The notes under the pieces were generated by a model. The model worked only from the letters and a program-made list of their open reading frames with translations, made no database searches and was not told the origin of the DNA. From Trachelipus rathkii (lineage: Eukaryota > Arthropoda > Malacostraca > Isopoda > Trachelipodidae), in assembly GCA_015478945.1 (NCBI GenBank), contig JABUQX010124175.1:12501-50000 (forward strand): a DNA stretch of 37,500 nucleotides, in the 5' to 3' direction. Position numbers and translations under genes: made by a program. Positions 24,241 to 35,585 of this stretch are shown piece by piece (the stretch's first letter is position 1; each line of letters starts with the position of its first letter).

Positions 24241-24900
24241 CTTTTATTTAACAACAACTTTGAAATTTTTTATATTCCCGATTTTTTTTTATTTCGTTTC
24301 TTTTGCCTCTTTAATAATAATTTATAATAACATAAAATAATAAAATTATAATATTATTTAATTAATTTTTTATTTCAAATATCATCTTGTAAAAAATGTT
24401 TGTTTCCATTTTTTCTCTTTTTTTTTCTCTTTTCTTCTTTTCCTGTTTTTCCTTTTTTTTTTTTTTCCTGTTTTGTTTTTGTGAAGTCTTTAAATAATCA
24501 AAGTAATTATTTAATAATTATAATAATATAAAAATTAATTTTTGTTTTAAAAACTCCTTTTTAAAGTTTTCATGTGTTTCCTTTCTACCAAGTTTTCCCC
24601 TTGTTATCTTCTTGAAATCTTTTAGTTTTCTTTGTGTTTTCATTTTGTTTTCATTTTAATTTTTATTTGTTTTCTTTTCGTTTTCTTCTTATTTATTCGT
24701 TTCTGCAACCTTTCTAAATCTTCAAAGTAACCTTTAATGCCAAAAATGTTCTTTGAAGTGTTTTTTTTCTTATTACAACATTTGTTCGTTTTCCTTAAAA
24801 AAGACAAAATAATTAACAATTTTTTCTTAAATGATTTGACCTTAAACTCAAATATAAAAGTTGTTTGTTTCGTGTCTTTGAACTTGATGTCAATATTATC
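24241..24900. other. T-rich low-complexity stretch
   Basis: Pyrimidine-rich with many T runs (for example near 24415-24480) and TTTTC words. The start of the plus-strand frame at 24737 lies here, but that frame runs into the ATT microsatellite and is not a credible gene. Confidence 0.5.
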
Positions 24901-25140
<240 letters not shown>

Positions 25141-25735
25141 TTCAATATTAATAGAAATAAATTAATTTAGTAAATGATTATTATTTATTATTTATTATGG
25201 TTTATTATTATTGATTTATTTATTATTAATTATATTTTTATTATTATGTGTTTATTTTATTTATTCTATTATCATTTTAGTAAATGATCATTATCATTAT
25301 TTATTCTTCATTGTGGTATTAGCTTACTCTGTATTAATTGTATTTATTTATTATTATTTATTATTATTATTATTGATTGTATTATTTCTTATATTTGTTA
25401 TTATGTTATTTTAATTTAATTGGTATGGTCGGATAATAATGAATTTAATAATTTAATTAATAATATAATAATAATAATATATAATTGTAATTAATTAATA
25501 AATAATAGTTAAGATAATAGTAATAATAATAATAATAATGAACTTAATAATAATAATAATCATTTAATAATGATAATTATGATATATTAATATAATAATA
25601 ATAAAATAATAATACAATTTGATTATTATTTATTGTAAATTATTGTATTAATTTATTATATTTATTTATTTGATTATTATTATTATTTATTGTAATTATG
25701 TTATTATAAAATTATATGTTGGTAAGAATATTTAA
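25141..25735. repeat. ATT/AAT-rich low-complexity flank
   Basis: TTATTA sequence grading into AATAAT sequence after about 25440. The hydrophobic plus-strand frame at 25211-25414 is a reading of this low-complexity DNA. Confidence 0.7.
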
Positions 25736-26060
25736 TTCAAGAGAAAAGAAAAGTTACTGTTAAAGTGGGAGGATTCAGAAAAGATATGGGATAATCATTT
25801 CGAATGTGTTATGGACCACGGAGTAGGTTAATGACGACGGGGAATGGAGTCTAGTTGAGAACAATCAATGAAGATATGGTGAACAGATTACGGGGTATGT
25901 CGAAAGCAAAATTTGCAGATGGGAGGAGTATCCCGTTAGATGTAGTGGCTGTGAATGATGTTGGTGTTGCCAATGCAGAGGCTAAAACTTTTGAAAGAAA
26001 TTTCACAGATATCACACCTGAAAACTGCTGTGATAACTGAATCAAATGCTAATGTTAATA
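25736..26060 (+). pseudogene. LINE (RTE-like) reverse transcriptase N-terminal fragment
   Basis: An isolated protein-like patch in AT-rich DNA. One frame reads W-E-D-S-E-K-I-W-D-N-H-F-E, the W-x-x-(H/Y)-F-E block that precedes the RT of RTE-type LINEs. After a frame change the sequence continues N-E-D-M-V-N-R-L-R-G-M-S-K-A-K, then S-I-P-L-D-V-V (25855-26040). This resembles the RT entry motif (EEV-x-x-AL-x-x-MK-x-GKA-x-G-x-D-x-IP-x-EV) with some key residues changed. The frame ends in a stop at 26038, and the catalytic RT boxes are missing. The minus strand is also open here but gives no motif. It is probably a short remnant of a retrotransposon; the clade is tentative. Confidence 0.5.
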
Positions 26061-26870
26061 AAATTCAGGTATTGTAATTATTGATGTATATATTATTGCA
26101 GTAGTTTCTTAGTCCAAGCAAATCTTATATCTTATTTTTAGTGAAGACAGCCCCAAGCTTTATGTCCTTATCTATTTTATATTATTTACTAATTATTTAA
26201 ATATCAATAGGATATATATATTTTAATTTCTATTATATTTTTATCTGTTAGTTTCCTTAATGAAAGCCTCATGGATTTTATCATTTTAATTATTAATTTT
26301 TAAATTTTTTTTTTTATTGAGGATTATTTATAATCTATTAGTGTATTTCGGAATTTCTTATTTTATTTAGGTCTCTCTATGGGTTATCTATATTATGTTA
26401 TTTGGGTGAAGATAATTAATATGTTTTTTTAAAATAATAAATATGGAATATATATAATTTTTCTTTATAATTCAATTTCTTTTATTGAAAAATATATTTC
26501 TGTTAAAAAAAAATAAAAAGTTATATAGATCCTTAATCAATTATGTTGATTTAGCTCAGACTAAGGTAAATGTATGTAGTTCATTTATTATTTATTTGGC
26601 TGCTTTTGAAGGACCAATTTAATTAATTATATTATAATTAAATCCTAATTACTTTTATAAATTTATTTATAATTTGTTGGGTAATAAACATATTTAATAT
26701 ACTTACTTTATTTTCAATGCTTATATAATATAATTTCTTATTGTTTTTGGTATTTTTATTTATTTATATTTTATTATAATATTAAAAATATCATTTTAAT
26801 TAAAGAAAAAAAAAGGTAATAATTTATTTAATTAAATTCTAATTTTATTATTCTATATATATTATATTAT
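26061..26870. other. AT-rich spacer, nothing recognised
   Basis: T-rich, stop-dense sequence with short A and T runs. Confidence 0.45.
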
Positions 26871-27300
26871 TTATAATTTATATAAACTTATATTTATATA
26901 TTTATATATATAATATATTAATATACTATAATATATTATAATTTATATTAATATTTAAAATTATGTAATTAATTATTATTCTATATTATATATAATGTGT
27001 ACAAATATGTAGATTATATATATATATAACATATTTAAATATATATAATATAATATTTATTATATTATATATATATATTTATATTATATATATTTTATAT
27101 TATTATATATATTTATATTTTTATAATATTATTATTATATTATATATATTATATACTATATATATATATTATATATATATATTATATACGGTAAAATATA
27201 TATTATTATATATTATTTTTTTATTATATATATATATATATTTATATTTATCTATATATATATATATATATATATTATATTATATATATATATATACATT
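26871..27300. repeat. TA-dinucleotide array, imperfect
   Basis: Irregular TA/TTA sequence of about 430 bp. Confidence 0.9.
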
Positions 27301-27493
27301 ACTAGTCTTAATTAATCTTTTCCATTGATGTATTACAAACTTTTCTCTTATTGTTTGTTTATATTAAATATATTTGATCAAGTCCGTTCCTTTTAGGGTC
27401 TTCCACCGTTATGAATCAGACATTTTGCTAAGTTTTCGTAATATTGCAGGCACAAGAAGGGTCCTTTTTTTATCCTTGTTTCTCGTGGCTCGG

Positions 27494-27496
<3 letters not shown>

Positions 27497-27529
<33 letters not shown>

Positions 27530-27540
27530 GGGGGGGGGGG
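27497..27540 (+). repeat. Poly-G run, 32 G + T + 11 G
   Basis: An uninterrupted run of 32 G (27497-27528), a single T, and 11 more G, followed by AAAAAAGGG. Such a tract can form G-quadruplexes. The 114-codon frame at 27374-27718 passes through it as poly-Gly and has no recognised flanking domain. A base-calling or gap-filling artefact is a serious alternative in so AT-rich a genome. Confidence 0.95.
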
Positions 27541-29008
27541 AAAAAAGGGTAAGGTTAAATTTTTAATGTCTGCATCATTTTGTTATTCGTTTTTCGCCGC
27601 CCGTCATCATCAACCAAGGCGTTTCATATTCGTATCTCATCCCAAGTTTTTTAAACAAATACTGGAAAGAAAGGAATTTTGCTGCTTTTTTGACACTCTT
27701 AAAAAAACCAAAATATAGTCGACAGATTTATTAAAAAATTGTAAAAGAGAATTGCCGGGAAGCTTGAAAAAAACAAAATCTTGAATTTTTTTTTTTAAAA
27801 TTGGTTTTGGACCTAATCCTCCAAATATCTGGGTAGTGGTTAAAATAAAACCGCCACCCTAAATAAATATATAAATTCATCAAAATCTCGAATGAACATC
27901 CTTTTGATTCAAAAGAAAACTAAAGTTTTAGTTTGGTTGTCTTTTAATTTAAGAAATCCTACAATACATTTTAGAAATCTTCCTAAATAAGATAAAAAAA
28001 ATAAATTTTTTCGTAAATAAATCTGCTAAAAAAGTATTGTTAGATTTTCCTGGATTGTCCATAATTTCCCTTGAGTCTATCAGTTCTAAGTTAGGATAGT
28101 CAATTTGGTTTTTTTTTTATTTTTTATATCAACTATTTAAAATAAATTTATATACATTAAAATATTTTTTTTCAGGGTTTTCGAAAACTCATTCAACATC
28201 CATAAAGTGAAATATTTGTTTCTAATACCGTAGACTTAACACGATTTTTTTTAATTTAACTTTGTAGCAATTTTCCCATCGTCCAGAAATTCATATTTGC
28301 CAGGGCAAGTCTCAAGACTGGTCTAAACACTCGCGCAAACGCCCGAAAATTTTTCCATTTTCCCTTTTAGATATTTATTATCTTTCGTAGAAAGTATATC
28401 AACCTTTTTTTTGTACTTAAACATAATTTTTTGGCAAAGTTTTTTAAAAATTTTAAAACAAAAAATGGTTACAAATAAAATTACTAAAAAATTTATTTTT
28501 TCGGACATCTTTGTTGATAAGATTTAGGAATACAGGAAATCGATTATACTCTAACGCATAATAAAAACAGTTCTTTCCTAAAACATCTAATATCAATTAA
28601 GACTTTATTTAAACTAGAAACAAATTCTTCGTTACCACTAATAATAGATTCCAATATTTTATACCCTTGGGATTTCTCTATTACATGGTTGTTAAATACA
28701 TATAAAGTAAATCTATTTTATTGTTTCAGGAGAATACACTTAAATAATTTTGAAAGATATTTTCAGTAGGAACTTTTTTGGTAAAGAAGATATTAAATTT
28801 ACTCAATATGAAGTTCTCAAATAACTGAACTATACTAATGTAATGTGGAAAAACTGGAGAAGATTTCGCTATTTCATTTATATACCCATGTTAAAATATT
28901 ATGTCAGTAAAGGAACTCCTTATGGTAGTGTTGTTAAAATTTTTAACGAAATAAGAAGCATTTTTCTCAATTAAATTAACGAGTGCTGCCATGATACGTG
29001 CTCCATTC
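27541..29008. other. AT- and homopolymer-rich DNA, no gene recognised
   Basis: Dense A and T runs of 5-10. A 61-codon Lys/Phe-rich minus-strand frame (28323-28508) has no recognised motif and fits the composition. Confidence 0.4.
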
Positions 29009-29072
29009 ATCAGTGACAAGCTTAAATCTTAAATTGTTCAATCAGTGACAAGCTTAAATCTTAAATTGTTCA
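29009..29072. repeat. Perfect 32-bp tandem duplication
   Basis: The 32-bp unit starting ATCAGTGACAAGCTTAAATC occurs at 29009-29040 and identically at 29041-29072. The lack of divergence means a recent event or an assembly slip. On the minus strand, the left edge of the unit overlaps a frame reading R-F-K-L-V-T-D-E-W-S. Confidence 0.95.
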
Positions 29073-30077
29073 TCTTCATTAATGTCTTTAATTTCAAAGA
29101 CGACACATCCTTAAAACATTTTCAATATGGCGCACACAATGAGGTCTACTTGTAATCCATATTTGCTTTGTAAGGTTTTCAATTTTCAGGAACTTAAGAA
29201 GCGCTAGGATTTTTCTTGCCTAATCGGTTCGAGTTCCGTCAAACAATAGAATCAAGCCTTTAATAAGTCAAAAATCCATAAAAATATTTCTTTCTCTGGA
29301 AAAAAAATCGATTACTTTTTTTTTGCAATTTTCAATCAATTTCAGCCAAAAATTCATGATTTTCAATAAAATTTATTAAATTAAAATATTGATTTTATCA
29401 AAGATATATTTTGACTATTCTTTATTAGGGGAATCCCAGAATTACCCCAAATAAGATCCACCTTATAAGAAAAAATGTTAGACTGAATTTTAAAAAAAAA
29501 AGATGTGTTTCACTTTCATCCCAAACTTTTATATATCGTTTACTTTGTTTAAAAAAAAAAAATACTTTCCAAATACAACATAAAAACTAGGAAAGAATTT
29601 AATAAAAAAAAAAAAACGTTTTTTAATCTATATTAGAGTTTTGAATGGAATCTGGAAGTGATGATTCATATCTAAAATCTTTTCCAAGGTAATTGAGAAA
29701 TGGAATAGACTTTCTTATTAAATAGTGAACAGCTCTATCATATTTTGTTCTCAAGAAAAATTCATAAAAAAATTTTAGAGTTTAAAATAAAATTTTTTCG
29801 TGTATAAAAAGGTTTTGATAATTTTCCCTTGGATAAACGAATGCAAATGAGTAATTTGCATGCAGTGAACTGGTTTTTAAAACAAAATAATTATACAAAA
29901 CGAAATTTTCCTACACATACAATGGAGAGAAATATAACAATTTAAATTGTTTTTCACGATTTTTATCCAGGTTAATTATTTACATTTTACTTTGAACAAG
30001 AAGAGTTAATGAATATTAAAAAAGAGTTATTCATCTTTTCCTAAATTCATGATTAGCACTAGAATGTCGTGAAATTG

Positions 30078-30079
<2 letters not shown>
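29073..30079. other. AT- and homopolymer-rich DNA, no gene recognised
   Basis: Stop-dense with many A runs (for example near 29490, 29550 and 29600). Nothing recognised. Confidence 0.4.

Positions 30080-30119
<40 letters not shown>
30080..30119 (+). repeat. Poly-A run, 40 nt
   Basis: Forty consecutive A. It could be a retroposition tail, but no SINE or LINE body is recognisable directly upstream, so it is called only a homopolymer. The short poly-Lys frame across it is an artefact. Confidence 0.9.
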
Positions 30120-30122
<3 letters not shown>

Positions 30123-32340
30123 ATAAAAAAAAAATCTCAGAATTGGAACATTGGAAAGTATTCCCTATTTTTTTTTATGAAATTAAATATACTAGATTAT
30201 CATTTTTTTATGCTCTTCAATAATTTTCATTTCCCCGTGATTACCGGTAATGATTTCCTCTGTATTTTAAATATTTAAGATTCAAAAGTATAGAACATGA
30301 ACATCACTCCTTCTGTAATGCCAGTCATTAAAAAAATATAAAAATTCTTTTCTCCGAAAAATTTTTGATAAAGAAAAATCTGGTTTTTATATTTGGATAT
30401 ACGTTTTTTCCATTCATTCCAAAAGAGATTTTTAAAATTATTTTGATCCACAGCAAATATTAATAAGCTTAAAAATTTTAAAATATTAATAAAATATTTA
30501 AATCATTTTTGAATGCAAAATTTCCCCTGATGGAAATATTTTTGGAAAAGTTTATATCAGGAAATTTTCTGCAAATTTACGAAATTTTCCTGTGTCTCTT
30601 TAAAGAATTCGATAATCTTTCTCATTCTCTTTCCCTCTTTTTCAATATCAATTTAAAAGAAAATAAAAAGGAATGAACACTTTGAAAGTGTAAAAAAAAA
30701 ATCAAAAAATTCTATTAATTTTTTTTTGTCTTTTAAAAAAAACTTCACAAAAATTTTCATTATTTTAAAAACAAAAAAAAAAAAAAAACAAACTGTCGAA
30801 GAAAATTATTGAGGTTTTTTTGCCAACTCTTCGAGTTATTAACTACGAAATGTCTCTTTATTTCTTTTGAATCTGCCGGGTCAATATCCCTTCTTTTTCC
30901 CTAAAAAGCCTTACTATAATAATTTTTCGAAGGTTATTATTTTTTGTTCCGGTATTTTTGGTCATGAAGTATGACTGTAAATCAACGGTTTTGTTAAAAT
31001 TAGCAGACAGAAACAAAAAGTTCCCTCAGACCAATTTCTTTTAATATAAATGGTTACCCCCCTTTTCTTTTTCCCCCCCCTTCCTCCTCTCTTCAGTAAT
31101 TGTAAAGATAATGGGTGATGGTTTTTTTTTTCTTTTCTCGTAACAATATAATTTTCAATAGAAATTTACAAAATTTTCTGCCTTAAATCTGTGGAAACAG
31201 AGCTTTAATTTCCTTTCTATCCTCTATGGGGAAAATTTTTTTTTTTTTTTTCTTTCCATCTTTTTCAATTTTAGAAATGGGGCAAATATTGAATAAAAAA
31301 AAAAAAAACTCATTTCCATTTTCTGAAATCATTAAGTTCTTTGCTTATATTTAAAATTGTAGTTTATAAAACGAATATTTTTAAATTTATTTTTTTTTTC
31401 CTCACATCACAAAACATGTTCAAAAAAGCTCTTCGAGATTTTTTTTCTGGATTAAAACTGATGAATCATCATGATAATAGTCGCTAAAAAAAATTGATTT
31501 CGCCTTGCTGATAAACGTAGGAGGCCAATTCATATTGCTAACCTTTTTCTTTTTCTTTTTTTTCCTTCCTTTTCCTTTTCTTCTCTTCTGACAAAAAAAC
31601 TGTTTTCAATGTTTCGCATCCTCGTTTTTCTATTTCTCTTCTCCTTCTTATCATTGATGAGAGTTTGTAAGGTTTCCAGAGTCTCGAAAAGAAATTAGCT
31701 TACTTTTCGATATTTCTGTTTTTTCAATACAATTCAGGAATCCATCATTCGACATTAGTTAGCAAAAAATTATCAAAGCTTTCAAAGTTCCGCTTCTTCT
31801 TTAAGGGTCTTTATTAATCTTTTAGAAAGACACTTAAAAGATTTAAATGTAATAATCAAATAATACATGGCAACCCAAAAGAAAAACTTTTTTTAGAGTT
31901 TAATTTTAAATTCTTGAAAGTTTTATAGTTTTTTTATATTTAAGTTTCATTACTTCAAATGTTTTCAATTTAATTAATGTTTATTTCGTTTAAAAAAAAA
32001 AAAAACAAATTAAAAAAAAAAAACCAATAACACCGATATTAAGAATCATAAGGGCAAACACGAAAATCATTCAAACTTTTCCTGTCCCTTTTTTATCTTT
32101 GTAAATCTGAAGTTTTTGAAATTTTTCTTTGAGAACACATGAGACGAAATAAAGAAAGTCCTCAAATATTCATCAAAATGTTCCTTTAAAAAAAACTTTG
32201 TCGATACTTCTAACGATTGTACTCTAGTTTGTCTACTTTGTAATAAAAGTTTGAATTTTATTACAAATTCATTTCTTTTAGATCTGCTGATATCATGCTT
32301 CGCGGATCAATATATCGGAATATTCTGTAAGATTATTTAT
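30120..32340. other. AT- and homopolymer-rich DNA, no gene recognised
   Basis: Long A and T runs are common (near 30775, 31240, 31300 and 31990), and pyrimidine tracts occur near 31060-31090 and 31545-31585. All frames are stop-dense and no transposon motif is visible. Confidence 0.4.
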
Positions 32341-32680
32341 GTTCTATATCGGCAATTATTTATATATTTTTATATATTTTATTATTAATTATATTATTAT
32401 AATATATTTATATATATATATTTTTATATAATATTATTTTTATTATTACTTTTATTTATACATATATCATTAGAGGGTATTATATTAATCGAGCACATTG
32501 CGCATTAATTTTGCTATATTTTACATTCTCATATTCCATATATTATATATATATTTATATATATATGTGTATATATATATATCTTAGATACATAGTTTTA
32601 CACTGTACATAATATTTGGATATAATGCTATGTATATTTATATATATATTCTTCATTGTCCAGAGGTATATGTTTGGTGG
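32341..32680. repeat. Patchy TA-rich tract
   Basis: TA/TTA-rich patches with short complex interruptions. No gene. Confidence 0.6.
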
Positions 32681-32953
32681 CTATATATTATTTATGAAAA
32701 TAATGAAAATTCTCGAAAAGTCGATAGCTTTTAAAAATTTTTAACTCTTAAAAAAAACAGAGTAGGAAGGCAGATTTCAATAAATTTAGTTATTTTAATA
32801 ATTGTTATTGCTAATGTAGTGGTTTTTCTTCTTTAAATTTTTTTTATAAAGTCATGTTTATGATTGTCCAAGTTTACAATAAAATTGTAAAATAGTTTAG
32901 GTGAACACCTTTAAAATACACAATTTTATTTATTTTCTAAAAAGCTAAATATT

Positions 32954-32979
32954 GGGTAGGAGTACTACACTACCTACCC
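32954..32979. repeat. Short hairpin, GGGTAGG / CCTACCC
   Basis: GGGTAGG (32954-32960) is followed after 12 nt by its complement CCTACCC (32973-32979); the loop itself contains AGT/ACT pairing. Function unknown. A TA array begins about 17 bp later. Confidence 0.6.
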
Positions 32980-32996
32980 TAATGTATACGCCGTGA

Positions 32997-33320
32997 TATA
33001 TATATATTATATATATATTATATATATATATATATATATAATATATATATATATATTATATATATTATAATTATTGGTAGGTAGATAGATATGTACAGTA
33101 AATCTATTACAAATCATATAATATATATAATATTTAAAATTAATTCATTTTTGGCTGAAATATACTTATAGAGCTATAAATTATAGCCAAATTATATTTA
33201 TAAAATTTATATATAATATATTATATATATATATATATATTATTATTATTATATTATATATATATTATATATATATATATTATTTATATTAATATAATAT
33301 ATATAATATATTATTATGCA
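32997..33320. repeat. TA arrays with a short interruption
   Basis: TA tracts at about 32997-33072 and 33205-33320, separated by AT-rich mixed sequence that includes GGTAGGTAGATAGATA near 33076-33091. Confidence 0.85.
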
Positions 33321-33402
33321 TAAATAGATTTATAATAATCATTCCACAATATTTTTCTCAATTTTGGAAGAAATTAAAGAACGACAATTAATTGGGAAGG
33401 TA

Positions 33403-33724
33403 ACATGCGGTGGTTCAATCCGGGAGAAGTAAATAAGTACTTTACATTAATATAAATTGTTCTTTAAATAAATAGAAGAAAATTATTGCGTTTAATTATG
33501 CACAATTTAACATCTGCATATAAAGAACGAGGGATAGGACGGCTGGATACTGGTGATGTCGCCTTGAAGGGAGCTCGGGTGCTTTATAACTGCTCTCTTG
33601 AATCCAACTTTTTTTGGGTTGGGGATGTCAGTTTAAAAAAAGCCATCGGTATATTGCTCATTCGACATGGGTGGTTCAATCTCGGAGAAGGCAGTAAATT
33701 TTTTACATTTTTCCATTAATATAT
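33403..33724. repeat. Direct repeats around a GC-richer insert
   Basis: A block of about 50 bp with ACATG, GGTGGTTCAATC and GGAGAAG, then TTTACATT and ATTAATATA, occurs at 33403-33454 and again, diverged, at 33665-33724, offset by about 262 bp. Between them is more balanced sequence with its own weaker internal repeat (TGATGTC at 33554 and GGATGTC at 33623, 69 bp apart, each followed by a partly matching 40-bp stretch). A 77-codon plus frame covers 33486-33719 but has no recognised domain. It may be part of a tandem-repeat family or an element with terminal direct repeats. Confidence 0.5.
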
Positions 33725-34012
33725 ATATATTATATATTATATATATATTATCTCTATATAAGCTCCATCAATTTTATTATATATATATATATATATATAT
33801 TATAATATATATAAAATATAATATATATAATAATTTCTTTTACTTTTGTTTTAATATTTATATTTATATTATATATATAATATAATATATTACTATATAT
33901 ATAATATTTATATATTATATATAATATATATATTATATATATTATATATATATATTATTATATATATATATTATATATATAATAATATATATATATATAT
34001 ATATAGTATAAG
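33720..34012. repeat. TA-dinucleotide array, imperfect
   Basis: Irregular TA tract. Frames through it encode only Ile/Tyr-rich low-complexity peptides. Confidence 0.9.
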
Positions 34013-34149
34013 TTATCTCAGAGGGCTCGCAAGCTTAAAATCAGTTGAATGTTGAGCAAGCTGAAAACTGAACCAAATCTGAGAGCAAATGAAGGAAGCA
34101 TTTGTTTGCAGTGCAAGGAAGTATTTGAATGTGCTAAAGTAGGAAGGAC

Positions 34150-35000
34150 AGAATGTTAACAGTGAGTGGTTGGAATGATGAAGTGATGCAAGTGGTCAAA
34201 AGTAAAAAAAGAAGCGGGGTTGAATGTACAAAACAATGACTGAAGTTTCAAAAGCAAGATGTTTGGAATTATTTAAGGAGAAAAAAAATTAAAGGTGTAT
34301 ACGTAGGAGAAAAAGAAGAGGTAATGAACAGTTTGGAAGGTGGATGAATGGGGACATACAAGGGAATAGGAAGATATATTCTGAAAGGAAGCGCAAAAGG
34401 CAAAGAATGAGATAAGTGGAATCGTGCTTAGAATAATGAATAGGGATGGTGCTTTTTAACTGATGGCTGAAATGGATGTGAGGGAGTGTGGAAACGAACA
34501 CTTTGGAAAATCTGCGATAAACATTGGGCAGTATGAAAGATGTAAAAGTGAATGAGTGTGGGTTTGATGGTGGCAAGAAGGTATTTTGGGGAATGAGGTC
34601 ATTAGCAAGGAAGGGGGATGTAATAGGTGGAGTGAGAAAGTTGAGAATGCGTAAATTTATGCAGGCAATCGATTTGGATTATGATGAATGTAAGAACGGA
34701 GTCGAAATGGTGATTGATTGGAATTGGAAGTTGTGTTAATAAAGCGTTTTATGGAGGGTATAGTTCGAGAGATTGGAGGAGGGCAGTAATGTACCTTATA
34801 TAAGGTAGGGAGATAAAGGGAACTGTCAGGAATTAAAGGAGAATTAGGTTTATTGAGTGTTTGTAGGGAAGATATATTTTGATATTATGGTTGAAAGAGT
34901 GCGTCGAGGGACTGATTGGCGAAGATTAGGTAGACGCGTTTTGTAATGTATCAAATCTTCAACTGAAACAAAGTCGAACTATAATTTTATAGATTTATTC
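34150..35000 (+). pseudogene. Decayed LINE (non-LTR retrotransposon), endonuclease-RT linker and RT start
   Basis: Sequence becomes purine-rich and shows, in order across several frames, the linker and early RT blocks of a LINE polyprotein. E-W then W-N-D-E-V (from 34171) equals the EWWNDEV linker block broken by one extra T, and it is followed by V-V-K-S-K-K-R. The block G-G-K-K-V-F-W-G-M lies within 34524-34739, like the N-K-K-L-F-W-K block. D-W-R-R-A-V (about 34771-34788) is followed by a frameshifted V-P-x-Y/K-G-D-K-G. G-K-I-Y-F-D-I-M-V-E-R-V-R-R lies near 34866-34907, and a C-V-E-G-L-I-G-E-D frame reaches about 34925. These match RT motifs 0-2. The catalytic YADD region is missing, and the sequence stops where the PLE begins. 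The clade is not assignable by eye. A non-functional remnant. Confidence 0.75.
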
Positions 35001-35039
35001 GTCGCCATAGTTTTTTTTCAATCCTAAACACTCACAACT

Positions 35040-35455
35040 TTCATTAGTTTTCGACGCTGTGTATTGTCTTACTTGAAAGATACATCAGGAAAATATATAA
35101 CTTATGCTTTTCCTTTTCAACTTATTAAAGATCTCATTTCACTCTCCCCTCAAACACAATTTTTCCACTTCAACGGGAGTTTTTCAAAAACAACTTCAGG
35201 TCTAGTAGGGTTCTCTCTCGTATTCCTCAGCAATATTTTCATGGATTAATTTAAATTTTTACATCTCCACTTTCTCAATTACAGTACATGGGTTCGCTAC
35301 ATGGATGACATTTTGCAGTTTAAAAAAAAAAAAAAAACCCGAACCATAACCCTCAGACGTCCTTTTTTTTATTAACCTATACGCCCATCCAGTCAATTTT
35401 CGCATAGACATTCCTCTAATTTCAACATTACCTTTTCTTGTCGACATTTTAACTT
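35040..35455 (+). pseudogene. Penelope-like element reverse transcriptase, decayed
   Basis: Several RT blocks are readable in changing frames. The frame 35064-35246 contains F-F-H-F-N-G-S-F-S-K-T-T-S-G-L and ends L-S-N-I-F-M-D, the PLE RT block FxFNGxFYKQxxGLxMGxxLSPxLxNIFM with the MG-x-x-LSP part damaged. After a frameshift, W-V-R-Y-M-D-D-I-L-Q-F (35289-35321) is the catalytic YxDD box. Next, after a 14-15 A run, comes N-L-Y-A-H-P-V-N-F, then S-T-L-P-F-L-V-D-I-L (about 35375-35452), the HPxIxF...LPFLDIL block typical of PLE RTs. Telomerase-related RTs share the YxDD core, but the block order and downstream GIY-YIG fix this as a PLE. The N-terminal half is missing or replaced by the LINE remnant upstream. 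Confidence 0.78.
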
Positions 35456-35585
35456 AGTTGGAAAACTAACCAAAATACTACATCTATAGCATAGAAACCA
35501 ACATCCTCGGCCTAACTATATCATTGCTCTGTCCAATCAACACAGAACACAAAACTTGTTCATTTTCTATCTGCCTACTATCTGA
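35456..35585 (+). pseudogene. PLE RT-to-thumb linker, frameshifted
   Basis: This is the part between the LPFLDIL block and the thumb. Expected words such as Y-R-K-P-T and the R-A-x-x-I-C-S segment are only recognisable in pieces across frames, for example S-E-A-F-R-I-C-S-P-P-F just before and into the next ORF. There are at least two frame changes. Confidence 0.5.

Noticed and set aside
27374..27718. 114-codon frame with a poly-Gly centre
   Set aside because: The Gly run is the poly-G tract; the flanks show no recognised motif and the frame across 32 G is not trustworthy.
30069..30278. 69-codon frame with a poly-Lys start
   Set aside because: It begins in the A40 homopolymer and continues in AT-rich low-complexity sequence.
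31455..31500. CTGATGA word as a hammerhead core
   Set aside because: No GAAA core or stem II follows at the right distance.
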